Assembly (NCBI GenBank): GCA_015179025.1
Contig: WHUX01000190.1
Span: 37,359-101,358 of the forward strand
DNA from: Terfezia claveryi
Taxonomy: Eukaryota; Ascomycota; Pezizomycetes; Pezizales; Pezizaceae
DNA length: 64,000 bases
Direction of reading: 5' to 3'
The translations under genes and the position numbers were made by a program. Of the stretch, positions 10,263 to 20,646 are shown in pieces. Each line of letters begins with the position of its first letter. The stretch's first letter is position 1. The notes beneath the pieces are model-generated. The model was not told where the DNA came from, did not search any database, and worked only from the letters and a program-made list of their open reading frames with translations.

Positions 10263-10344
10263 TCAGTCAGGCCCCTCCCCCCTAACGGGGCTGCATAGGA
10301 GTAATAAGTATATAATAAAAAAAAAAAAATCAGTCAGGCCCCTC
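10263..10344 (+). mobile_element. LINE-tail micro-insertion with 15-bp TSD
   Basis: TCAGTCAGGCCCCTC occurs at 10263-10277 and 10330-10344. Between them is a 52-bp insert: about 40 bp containing GGGGCTGCATAGGAGTAATA followed by poly(A). This fits target-primed reverse transcription that stopped almost at once. Confidence 0.8.
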
Positions 10345-10360
10345 GGGGGTCATCTGCCAT

Positions 10361-10637
10361 TTAGGCGGTTAATGACAGCATGGGAGCTTCGCGTCACTTG
10401 AGTCTCTCCTTTACATCTGTTTCGAGTCCATTCTACAGGCTTTGTTTTTTACATCTCTATGGCATCGCTTCTGGGCACACATGTATCTATCTTCACTGCT
10501 TTCTGCGTGCTGGGCCTGGCAGATTAACTTGCCTTGTCCTGAATTCACCCGGGTTTCCGGGTGGCTCTTCATAGTCCCCTTACTGGGACCGAATAAGAGT
10601 AACAAGTATTTAAAAAATAAAAAAATAAAAAAATAAC
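10361..10637 (+). repeat. LINE 3' tail with A-rich end (plus strand)
   Basis: It shares GTTAATGACAGCATGG, GGCAGATTAACTTGCCTTG, and CCGGGTTTCCGGGTGGC with the copies at 1632 and 2011, and ends in AAGAGTAACAAGTATTT plus A-rich sequence. It has no coding sequence. Confidence 0.7.
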
Positions 10638-10698
10638 TTGTCCTTAGAGCTGCTATCATAAGCCCTACCGGTACATATTTTCTGGAGGGCCTGGTACC

Positions 10699-11862
10699 CT
10701 AGAAGCTCCATCCTAGATTTTTTTTTTTTTTGGTAAGGAAAAGAAGGATGGAACTAGAGTTCCACACTCCAGAGGAAGAGAGGCCTAATACTGTACAGCC
10801 TGTATAGAGAGACCTTAGAGAGAGGGGGGACATGCCGCCATTGCTGTTGCCTAAGCGCAGCATCATCTGAAGAACCTTTCCTGCCTTGAGGATGCGAGCT
10901 GTAATGTGATCCTTGAAGCACAGCTTGTTGTCCATAGTTATGCCCAAGGTAGTGATACGGGAGGCCTTTGGGCCAAAGTCTAGATGCTTATCTTTGGAGT
11001 GTTCCATCTTAAATTGTCCGCCGCTGCTGCAATGATGAGGCACTGGTCTACTTGGTTTACTATCTGGTTGTGTTCATATGTAGAGAGTTTTGAGGTGATG
11101 ATGAGAGGGTTGACGTAGTTGGCAAAGCTGAAAAGGAAGATGTGGGGACGAGAAAGGTTGCGGAGATTGTGTGAAATGGAGGGGCAGTTGGAGGAGGGCT
11201 GAATGTCGCCACATGAGATGGAGGCTCTGTGAAGGGTCCTGGGCAAGAAGATGAGAAACAGGATGGGACTGAGGGGGCTGCCTTGAGGAGTTCCCTTGTT
11301 TATCCTCCCCTTTCCCCTGATCGCGTTGTCCCAGATGATGTCAAAAGTTCTGGAGGCAAGAAATCTCCTGACGAAGTCGCAGAGATGGCGGGACTCGGGA
11401 GTGTCTAGCGCTTTGAGAGTGGGCTGGGTATGTAAGTTGTTGAAGGCGGAGACAATATCTTTGCCCAGTAGAGTAGCCTGATCACTAGTTGCGATAGCCG
11501 TTTTGACTACGCTTGTTGTCCACATCATGCTGTCTATGGCGGATCTATTTTTTCGGGACCCGAACTGGAGAGGGTAAAAGAGGGAAGTACAGAGTTGGAG
11601 TTGGTCTGCAACTACTTGTTTGATTAGCTTGCCGATAGAGTTAGAGAGAACAATTGGCCTCCAGCCCTTGACAAGGTTGTGATCCTTGTTTGGCTTGGGA
11701 ATGAAGACGCATGTAAGGTTCCCCCAATCTTCTGGTATGCTAACGCCTTCTAGACATCTGGAAAGATCGTTAATTACTGCTTGGCCTAGATGAGTATCCT
11801 GAATGAGCTTGAGAAGGCGGTACAGTAAGAGACTCTCCAGGCCCTGGAGCTGAGTTCTTCTT
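10699..11862 (-). pseudogene. LINE reverse transcriptase fragment, catalytic motif mutated
   Basis: Reading on the minus strand from about 11860: WGNLTCVFIPKPNKDHN, WRPIVLSNSIGKLIKQVV and FGSRKNRSAIDS (fingers), LGKDIVSAFNNLHTQ (motif A, with the FxxD-like Asp), NKGTPQGSPLSPILF (motif B), then FANYVNPLIITS where a Tad-type enzyme has a YADD-like motif C; both catalytic Asp are gone. A frameshift near 11040 leads to ITTLGITMDNKLCFKDHI and RLGNSNGGMSPLSLRSLY (thumb). It ends near 10740 at an A-rich stretch. The gene would copy LINE RNA at the target site; this copy cannot. Confidence 0.8.
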
Positions 11863-12309
11863 AGTTCTTAGATTGGAGAGAGCGCTCCGGATTAGGTTGA
11901 TATTTATTGTATCAACCAGGTGTGTAATTTTGTTATATTGTTGTAATCCCTACTCAAACCTTATGGGGAATTTCAATTGTTTCTTGCAAGCAAGGTATTT
12001 CATCTAGATCCAATGTCCCAGTAATTAGGTAGATCTAGGTCGATGCAAAACCCTGCCGGACTGACTACGACCAATTAGTAGCATTGCTTCTGATGAGGGG
12101 AATCGTTTTATCGGTGAGTTCACAGGCTTCCTAGCTACCGAATAAACCATTGGGATCTCAATCTGATGTTGATGATAGAAGAATATGAGGATAAGGGTCA
12201 TAGAGGCCAACGTTACGTACGCAAAGAGATCAGTGGAAACCAAACCAAAGGGTCACTTAGGCCGTCCACAATTGCTGATATCTCTTGCAAACCAATTAAT
12301 CCACCTGCA
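11863..12309. other. No gene recognised
   Basis: Sequence between the LINE reverse transcriptase relic and the TPR-CHAT relic. A short minus-strand frame (12025-12243) has no recognisable motif. Confidence 0.35.
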
Positions 12310-14705
12310 TAGACAAACTGGAAATATGGACCATTTGGAAGCTGCCATTGCCTGAACAGAGAAAGCAGTGCGAGCTACACAAGATAACACTGACCTGGGA
12401 ACATGCTTGAGTAATCTTGGGACCTATTTAAGTTGCCGGTATGAGTGAACTGGAGATCCGCAAGACTTGAAGGCTGCCATTGCACAATCTGAGGAAGTCA
12501 TATAGGCAACACTTGCGGATCACCGTGGGCGAGTAGCCAGCTTGAGTAATCTTAGGCAGCATTTAAGCAGCCGATATGAACGAACTGGAAATCTGCAAGA
12601 CTTGGAGGCTGCCATTGCTCGGAAGGAGGCAGCAATGCAGGCAGCACCAGAATATCACCCTGACATAGCAGGCATATTGACCAATCTCGGGATCCATTTA
12701 AATAGCCGGTATGAACGAAGTGGAAATCTGCAAGACTTAGAGGCCTCTGTCGCTTGAGGTAAGCATTGCAGGCAGCACCAGAACATCACCCTGACCAAGC
12801 AGGCCAATTGTGCAATCTAGGGCACCGTTTACACAGCCTCTATGAATGAACCGGAAAGCTGAATACGCCATCGCTCAAACCGCGCTGATTAACCTAGTCG
12901 AACGACCTTAAACTATCCTGGGTTGCATTTAAGGTACCAATATGAACAAAGTGGAAATGTGCAGGATTGGGAGGCCGCCATCGCCCTATCTAGCGCAGCA
13001 GAGCCAGCACTGTGCTTTTTACCACAGGATCACCCTATACGAGCGCGCATGTTAGGTACTCTTGGGAGGCATTTGAGTACGCGATATGACCCCGAGCTGG
13101 CAGCTCTAGCTGCACGCTTCGCCTCCTGCGGCGTCATTGCCGCCCCTATATTAATTCGAATACAAGCAGTTTCCCAGGCTGCAATTCTATTAACCTCTAT
13201 TCCCCTGGTCAAAGATCTGGCAAGAGCATGCTCACTCCTATACAGTGCTACCTATTCATCATCTACTGCCCCTAGTTACTTCACGATCATTAGAGCGTGA
13301 ACATCAGCAATATATTCTGGGACATCTATCCGGACTAGCCTCTCTTGCTGCCTTCTGTGTTATTGGAAGTGGAACAGCTACCTTGGAAGCACTACGGTTA
13401 CTAGAGTTAGGTCGCAGTAGTACGAATAGTCAGCTTCTTGACTACCAAAGTGATATTTAGGTTTGAAGGAGCATCATACTACATTGGCTGGAGCTTTTGA
13501 TTCCTTACGGTAAGAACTAGACTCGCCCTTTCCTTCACCAGAATTGCCGCAGATACCAATCAACAGACGCCTGGATGCCCAGCAATTATCATCCCTAGAA
13601 GAACCAGATTACACAAGACCTTTACCATACGCTTGAGCTAATTCATCAGAAACCTGGATTCGAAAATTTCTTACGTATAGAATCCGAAGAGTATATACTG
13701 TCAGCAGAAGAAGAAGGACCAATTGTAGTCACGGGGCTGTATAGGAGTAACAAGTATTTTAAAAAAAAAAATAAAAATAAAAAAAAAAACCAATTGTAGT
13801 CCTGAATGCCACTGAGCTCCAGAGTGATGCTATCCTCATTACGAAAGAAGAAGTGAGAAGCATTGCTCTGCCAAACCTTACACATGCTTTAATGGTTAAA
13901 TATATGCCATATAGCACAAGTAGTGATGGCAACAAAGTCATGAGGGACTTGCTGGAATGGCTATGGAATGGTGCTGTACAACCGGCAGTGCGGCACTGCG
14001 CGAACTAGGCTTTTACCCTAACAAAGTTAATCCCCTGCCTGGGATCTGGTGGATTGGGCTAGGCCTAATGGTAAAGGCCCCGATTCATGCCGCTGCAAAA
14101 ATCACCTCCATCGTACACATCTACCATCAGAGCACTTCAATATTCACGGTCTCAACAATCCCCGCAGCAATCGTCGATACTAATTGTAACCATGCCCACA
14201 ACTCCAGGAGCAAGCTACTTGGGTCACCGTTGGGTGGTGTTACTAAAGAGGCAAATAGAAACAAAGAAAGTCTTGGGCACTTCAGCGCAGTGGAAACACT
14301 CGAAAGGCCATGTACTGAACATGTACTTCAGGCGCTTTCGCGTCATAGCATAGCACACTTCGCTTGTCATGGCTTGCATCAATCAACCCCACAGACAGTC
14401 ACCTTTTGCTTCTGGAGGAATCCATCTTGCATGATCTCTACAGAAAAGAGGTTGACAAGCTCCGTGTCGAAGACATTGCAGCATTGAAGTTACCCAAAGC
14501 GAGGCTTGCCTATCTCTCAGCGTGCAGTACTGCTGAGAGTACTCACTGATGAAGTATCTCACATTATAATCTCCTTTCACATTGCTGGATTAATCTATGT
14601 CATCGGGGATCAGATGATCCGGCTTGTCAGAAGATGGCAGTGGATTTCAATTCCATGCTGGGGGCCGTCAATCCGTCATCTGAGCTGGGACAATTCAGCA
14701 GTCAA
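12310..14705 (+). pseudogene. TPR-CHAT protein gene, heavily mutated
   Basis: Repeats of about 45 residues (135 bp) follow each other from 12310: cores SRYERTGNLQDLEAAIA (12565-12615) and SRYERSGNLQDLEASVA, each preceded by NLGxHL. These are TPR-like units. The C-terminal part shows a CHAT (caspase-like) domain: HFACHG at 14356-14373 with the catalytic His and ARLAYLSACSTAE with the Cys codon at 14523-14525, then HIAGLIYVIG. Several stops replace Arg codons (RYE-stop-TG versus RYERTG), that is CGA to TGA, as left by cytosine deamination or RIP. A frameshift separates His from Cys, and a LINE-tail insertion lies at 13731-13788. Intact relatives are common in filamentous fungi and are thought to be proteases in regulated-death or immunity-like pathways. 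Confidence 0.75.
13718..13801 (+). mobile_element. LINE-tail micro-insertion with 13-bp TSD inside the TPR-CHAT relic
   Basis: ACCAATTGTAGTC is present at 13718-13730 and 13789-13801. The 58-bp insert begins ACGGGGCTGTATAGGAGTAA and ends in A-rich sequence. It is nearly identical in length and content to the insertions at 10278 and 36313 (opposite strand). Confidence 0.85.
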
Positions 14706-15029
14706 GGCTAAGCCTACTCGGTAACTGATCAAAAACCCCAGACGGCTCAGAATACCTGTCGGAATGTTCGCCAATTACATTTGAATCGAAAAGGAAGAAT
14801 ATGGGGAGGAGTAAGAGTTTACAACCCCTCTCTTGTAAGAGTTAGATAATCGACTGTGCTTAACCCGGACATGAAGTCTCATATCCTAGCTTAGATTAAC
14901 TTGAATACGAGTACGGGGGAAAAGAAAAAATCTAAGACAACGCCTGAGGAGTTGGCACGAACCGCCGCCACTATCATATTGAAAAGTGAGATCAAACCAG
15001 TATGACAAGTGAATTCTGTCTGCCGGCAA

Positions 15030-15330
15030 TCCTGCGCAGAGGCATCTTTTGCTACTTAAAGAATCCACCTCGCATTGTGATCCGAGCTTGTCAAAGATAT
15101 TGCAGCACCGCAGCTACCGGCAGTCTGTCTAGCCTGTCTTTCAGCGTGCAGGCAGTACCACTGAGAGTACTTCGTCAAAGCTCGTTGATTAAATATCTCA
15201 GATTCGTGAGATCTTCTCATATTGCGGGGTTTGCCCATGTCATTGGTGCATTGTGGTCGTCATAGGATTAGGCTTGTCCAAGGATGGCAGTGGATTTCTA
15301 TTCCGAGCTTAGTATGGTGGATAATATGGC
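15030..15330 (+). pseudogene. Second, shorter copy of the CHAT C-terminus
   Basis: The stretch matches 14400-14690: TTTTGCT...GAATCCA, GACATTGCAGCA-like, CTTTCAGCGTGCAG, CTGAGAGTACT, and GGATGGCAGTGGATTTC. In translation the pieces SHIAGFAHVIG correspond to FHIAGLIYVIG of the upstream copy. Frames are broken. It is a partial tandem duplicate or the end of a second decayed gene. Confidence 0.6.
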
Positions 15331-15639
15331 TGTATCTTACCGTGCTGTAATTACAGTCTAGGATTGATGAGACAAAAGCTATCGCAGCCAAATGTATCAG
15401 ATTTATTCACTTTGGAGACTAGTTTAATAGTAGCATAGCGGTTTGTTATACTAGTAAGTCTATTATAATTCCATTAGAACCTATAACTTATTTCCTACTA
15501 CTAAATTTAAGGTCTTTAGATATTAATAAGTCTGAGTTGAAAACAATCTATAAAGTTAGCACATATCTAGATCTCACTTTTATGATATTAGTACTAGTAG
15601 AATTTATTATTACTCCTATAACTTAGTTTATGAGAGCAT

Positions 15640-15810
15640 GTAAGTGAGTGTTAAGATATTTAAAAGGAACAAGCTCTTATGGTTTGCTTTATTCTAATAA
15701 GTTATTTTATATTGAATATATAAATTTACATTATAGTGGAGATAAAACCAAACAAAAATTTACATCAGATTATGTTTTTACCTTCACTACTAACAGGTAC
15801 CAAACCGTAT
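15640..15810 (+). pseudogene. Ty1/copia RNase H fragment
   Basis: The frame MLRYLKGTSSYGLLYSN followed by GDKTKQKFTSDYVFTF matches the start of the copia RNase H region (consensus LRYLKGT..GL.Y, GD...RKSTSGYVF). The usual DAD active-site start is replaced by YSGD. It is AT-rich and isolated; no LTRs were identified, so it is an old scrap. Confidence 0.65.
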
Positions 15811-16946
15811 CCTTCACTTGGCTTCTCATAATGCCAAGTTACCTTTGCAAACATAGAAGTAACAGCATGCTCGCCTAAGTGCAGAGAGTAAGAGTGAGGC
15901 TATTTGAGCAACCTAGATCGGACGGACGTAGGGCGGGGAAGTCTGTGTGTGTGGGGGTGGAAGTGAAGAACAGAAGGGGAGTAGAGAGCTGGATATCTAC
16001 CCCTGAACCCTAGGGAGGAAATTGATAACAGGCCTAATATAAAAGTCTATGTAGGTGGGAGGGAGTCGAAATGGATGGAATGCGTCACGAATCCCCTTTG
16101 TTCTTTTTATTTGTTCGTGCATTGTATTTAGTGTGTGGGCTTTGAGGGATTCCGAGTGACTGGGCTTACGTCTTGCTGTTTATGAGAGTTGAGAATGTTT
16201 TTATAAGGGGAGATGGGGAACGTATAGGCTTGGACAGGAACGGTGCATCTCTGATGGGCTTCCTCTTTAATCAGTCCAGTTAATATTAGTACTCAGAAGA
16301 AATAAGTCAGTTGATAAAATTCTGGAAAAAGAACTATGTGGTAGTAGGTTGTCATGTAACCTTACCCCTGAGTGCTTTTGTGAATTTTGCTATAGGGGCT
16401 CTTAGGAAGATTCCAAAACTGAAGTTATAGTTAGCAAAAGGCCTCAATAGGCACGTGGAGTACTTCATGATTTAGGGCTCGCCCAGGAATGACCCACGCA
16501 ACAAGCTGTAAACTGATCAAAATCGATAGGATTTTATGTTCGTTGAAATCTCTATTTCATTACTATAAACGGCGCAGAGCTCAAAATATCCCGGGTATGG
16601 CACATCCAAACACGCGCTACGATAGGCCCTCCTATCGAAAGCTAGTTGACAAAAAGTTTACGATATCCTGCAGGAGGAAGCATAGAGCTGGGATAATAGA
16701 ATTCCAAGTGCGAATGAAGCTCCATTTAGATTTACTGCTTCCAGGAAACTTACGTTGAAGGAATTTTGAACAAATCGGCGTACAACATGTGGTGTATTAA
16801 AATCATATTTTCTTGTTACTGCAATACCTGACTAATTGACCAGTGGAATGTTATGACCTGCTTAACGATATTGTAACAAAAAATTAGAGAATCAAGGCAT
16901 GTTAACCCTTTAGTGTGCAGTGCAGGAGAGAAGAACACCCTGTCTC
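15811..16946. other. No gene recognised
   Basis: Short frames such as 16489-16758 (plus) carry no motif. A GT-rich run (TGTGTGTGTGGGGGTGG) lies near 15945. The region may include remains of the copia element. Confidence 0.35.
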
Positions 16947-17277
16947 TTAGGTGGCTGTAGTGAGGATGGTAAACCGGGGGCGAGGGTGGACCACGAAGCT
17001 CTGAACTAAGCCTAAACTGTAAAAAATTGAGATTAACAAGTGACCACCTTCTATATGCAATAATAATTCCATCCATGCCACAAGTCGTTCAACATCGTCT
17101 TTGATCCAGGAGCGTCCCTTCACATCCTGGCTGTCTGTAGCCATTGCAGACATCGAGGGCTTCGAGGAGTGTATGTCGTTGGAGAGCTTTGTCGCGTTGG
17201 AGAATCAATAGACTTTGGGGAACGGGGCGGTCTTGCGATAGATCTCGTGTGGTTTGCCTGATGACTAACGCCCTCAT
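16947..17277 (-). CDS. Possible Myb/SANT-like fragment, uncertain
   Basis: A minus-strand frame starts at 17153 with MSAMATDSQDVKGRSW and continues KDDVERLVAWMELLLHIEGG. The pattern W-x2-(E/D)D-x3-LV-x-WME resembles the first helix of Myb/SANT-like domains that are abundant in some fungal genomes, often as mobile-element cargo. A second frame upstream (17089-17277) has no motif. The match covers only one helix, so this is a hint, not an assignment. Confidence 0.2.
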
Positions 17278-17282
17278 TTCAA

Positions 17283-17328
17283 TTGCTTTCTCGTTAATGC
17301 ACTGGAGAGTGCATTAACGAGAAAGCAA
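17283..17328. repeat. Perfect 21-bp inverted repeat with 4-nt loop
   Basis: TTGCTTTCTCGTTAATGCAC (17283-17302, plus T17303) is followed by GGAG and its exact reverse complement at 17308-17328. It is the longest short-loop hairpin noticed in the window. It lies just outside a small minus-strand frame. Confidence 0.9.
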
Positions 17329-17884
17329 GGAAATTGAATTTGTGTTGCAATTCTCATAAAGAAAATTAAGAAGTGACCGCCACTAATTATTGATGCTTAT
17401 TATTCAAGATATATAGGTGATCATGGCTACAACCTACTTGATTAATATACTAGTGCTGTCAGCATGGTTACTTAACTTCAAAACTCGTAGGTGAGCCATT
17501 ATTCGAATTTGTGACCATGCATACTTATCTAGGTAGCTTGTCCGCCATAACAGGTTGTTGTGGGCAATATATAACACAACATGACTACATTATTGAAACG
17601 TACCTAAGTATTTGCAGATTCTCAAATTCGTCAAGTTGAGTGTATTACTGTGTGGTGCTTTCGTGACAATGGTAGTACTACATAGTGCTGTTATGGAGCG
17701 AGTAAGTGGGTATGGAGTGCTAAATAGACAGACATTATACATATAATCCCAAAACCCTTCTCCCTACAATCTCGACCTCCAATGCATAGATAGCAATGCT
17801 CAAGCATTAAATCCAAACATCCCTCCAAACCAAATCTAAACCTTCCCCACCCCTAAAATACGAGCAGCTATTGGAGGTCCTAGA

Positions 17885-18372
17885 GATTAAATCGTTCTTT
17901 ATTATGTAGGATTTCCCAATGCAACATCCACAACGTAGTCTCTACAGACTCCATCATCTCAGCTCCTTCCCCCATAGTCCACTTCCGACAGACGTCTAAG
18001 CTCCTGTAGCCCTTGGCATCCAATTCCATGGAACTCTTGAAGTGCGTGCATTAAGTCGACAACTCTTAGATCCCTCTATTTGTTACGGGGGGAACTAGCT
18101 CTATAAAGTTCTCCGATGATGTAGTTTGACCTGTGGAGTTTGCCTGTGATCTCAAAGTAACATTCTAGTAACTGTGGTAGAATGAATTCTGGGAGTGGGG
18201 TGGTATGTATAGGGGAATGTCTAAGGTCATGTGATGTATTAGTAATATAGACATTCGAGAAGTGGAGGATTGGTTCAAATGGTAAAACGCATTTATGATA
18301 TTTTTTATTGCATGTGAGACTCAGGCAGTGCCGTCTTTTTTCACGTTTATTTATTTCGTGAGCGATCAACAT
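17885..18372 (-). CDS. Hypothetical minus-strand gene fragment
   Basis: A 98-codon frame (18076-18372) ends ECYFEITGKLHRSNYIIGEL, and in another phase downstream a 55-residue segment reads RKWTMGEGAEMMESVETTLW before a stop near 17888. Both read like protein and may be exons of one gene, but I found no convincing splice pair and recognise no domain. Confidence 0.25.
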
Positions 18373-18821
18373 TAATATCCGTCGTACGTTATAATGCTAT
18401 CAAACCTGCTGCCACCAGGACGACTAGATATACTCTACGCTTCACCGACCCCCCGGCACTCCCCACCCATCTTCAATCAGTTAGCGTTTCGTAGGAAGTA
18501 TTGTGAAGCCTTTCAACCTTTTACTCTAGAAGGCCCTAGTAGATTCGTAAAAGCAGCTCACTCTTATGCTCGTGAGAAATGAGGTGGGATTTATACTCAT
18601 ATTGATGGTTCACGGAGGGAGGGGGGGACAGAGAGAGATTTGGCACGAGAATTTGAAAAAAGCTAAATATACCAAATAGCTAGCTAGTCCATACGTCTAG
18701 TTATAAACAGGGAAAGTAATTAATTGACGGCGTGGGTGAAGATAGGAAATAATCATCCGTTTATCCCCTTGCTACAGTGTACTATGAAGCCTTTGGTCGT
18801 TTGAATTTAGGCCCCATTGCA

Positions 18822-19252
18822 CCCTAGAGGTTGTGAATAGTCACTCATATATATAAATTTGGCGAGGTCATGTACAAGGTGATGAACCCTGGTCGTGTAT
18901 TCAGACGAGAGGGTCTTGAATCCTATAGCGAAGGGTGTCAATCCAGGAAGCCACCCCTCTCTCCATCGTACGTCTTGTGGTCATATCTGAACAGTGCCCA
19001 GATGAGACCATCGCAATTGCACCCGAGAGGTCGTGAATAGTCACTCATATATATATATTTGCTTTTCCGTGGCGGGGTCATGCACAAGGTGATGAACCCT
19101 GGTCGTGTATCCCTCCGAGGGGATCTTGAATCTCGGCGAGTGTGGGAGTGTGGAATCCTATAGCGAAGGGCGTCAATCCAGGGAGCCACCCGTCTCTCCA
19201 CCATAGGTCTTGTGGTCATATCTGAACAACGCCCAGACGAGACCATCGCACC
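18822..19252. repeat. Tandem duplication of about 190-220 bp
   Basis: Two copies share GTGAATAGTCACTCATATAT, AAGGTGATGAACCCTGGTCG, ATCCTATAGCGAAGGG, GTCTTGTGGTCATATCTGAA and GAGACCATCGCA. The second copy has about 30 extra bases (TCTCGGCGAGTGTGGGAGTG). On the minus strand each copy encodes the conserved peptide ALFRYDHKTY with flanking CDGL and GE.GG.LD, which suggests a duplicated 3' exon of an unidentified gene. Confidence 0.75.
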
Positions 19253-20085
19253 TCTGGAGACATTTCACTTCTGCGAATTCGAGTATACCACATGCAAGAG
19301 CTCCTATGCAATGAGGTGAGCTCGATCGAGAGCAGGGAGAGCCGTGGGGGGTTCTCTTCCCCGAGAGATATGCATTTTGGTAAATCTCCTCATTCCCTGC
19401 CTCCATCGTGTGTCAATGGGTCCTTCCCGGCATGGAATCATGCTCTTTTTCACTATTTATATAAGTTGAGGTTGGATGTTGTGTATATCTCCGGGATTTG
19501 GGTTCCTGGAATAGGTGTGGGAGGGCTGGGGGAGGAGATAGGTAACCGAGCAGCTTGTATACACGTCCTTGATCTTGTATCCCACGGAGTTCGGGGGTTT
19601 CCCTTTTTGGGGGTAGATTTATTAGTGCCCATATGGAGCTCGAGGGGGAAGTATATATGGTGTATTGACGATCGTGCCAGCCCGTATTTAGGGGTTATAA
19701 GTTCACCGCTACACCCAACCAACCAAAGCAACCCCCCATTACAATCAGCCATAATCAGCCAGGGGATGGAAGTTAGCATTTTTGCTTCCGTCCAATTTGG
19801 ATGCATGGCGCATCGATAAAACCATGCAAATGCATACCGGGCTGCACATGCACAGGGCGAATGTATTCAAGTGAAATCACATAGGTCCCTTTCCTAGAGG
19901 ACGCCAGTATCCAGTTGCAGGTCCTCAGGATCCGGAGACGTTAGGAAGTCAAGTATACAGGAAGAGAGAACAGTTGTAAGGTATGCGTGGATTTTAGGAT
20001 AAGAAAAAGGACCGAAAAATAAATCCCTAACCCTCCTTTGGAGCGTCTATTTTTCCCTGACGCCGACCCATCCCTCCCATTCCCA

Positions 20086-20159
20086 TCCAATGGCACCACC
20101 CAATGGCACCAATCCATTCCCATCCAATGGCACCAACCAATGGCACCAATCCAGTCCAA
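20086..20159. repeat. 37-bp tandem repeat, 2 copies, with CCAATGGCACCA submotif
   Basis: CCCATCCAATGGCACCA occurs twice 37 bp apart, each time followed by a second CCAATGGCACCAATCCA. Four CCAATGGCACCA cores lie within 74 bp. It is upstream of nothing recognised. Confidence 0.7.
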
Positions 20160-20646
20160 AACCCAAAACCCCGATGTCCTTTCCCGGATCCAAGAAAAGC
20201 CAACCTAAAACATCAAGAGACATATAATATGAAAAGAAAGATAAAGAGTTAAAAGCATATCCTCGTATAATCATGAAGACGTAAGAAGCGGAGGAAGCAA
20301 AAAAAGAAACAAAATCGACAAACACTCTATAGTTGTCATCCCTGGTGGAAACTTGTTCGTGAAAAAAATTCGTTGATCGATCATCAGATAATTCTGTATC
20401 TGTTTTTTTTTTTTTGGTGGGGCGTAAAATCGTGACATCATCCAGTCCATAATCCAGTCAGTCCCAGATTGGTCCAGTCCATAGAGTCCAGTCCGTCCCG
20501 CACGTAAACAAAAATCAAACCAAACCAAGAGTTAGAAAATAGAGGAATATCAAAACCCATTAAAAATCCCCTCCTCTCGTTGTTGTAAATAATACTCCCT
20601 CTTCTATCCCACCCATAAGAAACCCTAGCCATCCATTCTCCACCCA

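Noticed and set aside
17283..17328. Rho-independent-type terminator
   Set aside because: The hairpin has no T run and the genome is fungal; terminators of this kind do not apply.
19453..19806. 117-codon minus-strand frame as a gene
   Set aside because: No domain, no splice context linking it to the conserved peptide downstream, and a plus-strand frame of 175 codons overlaps it.
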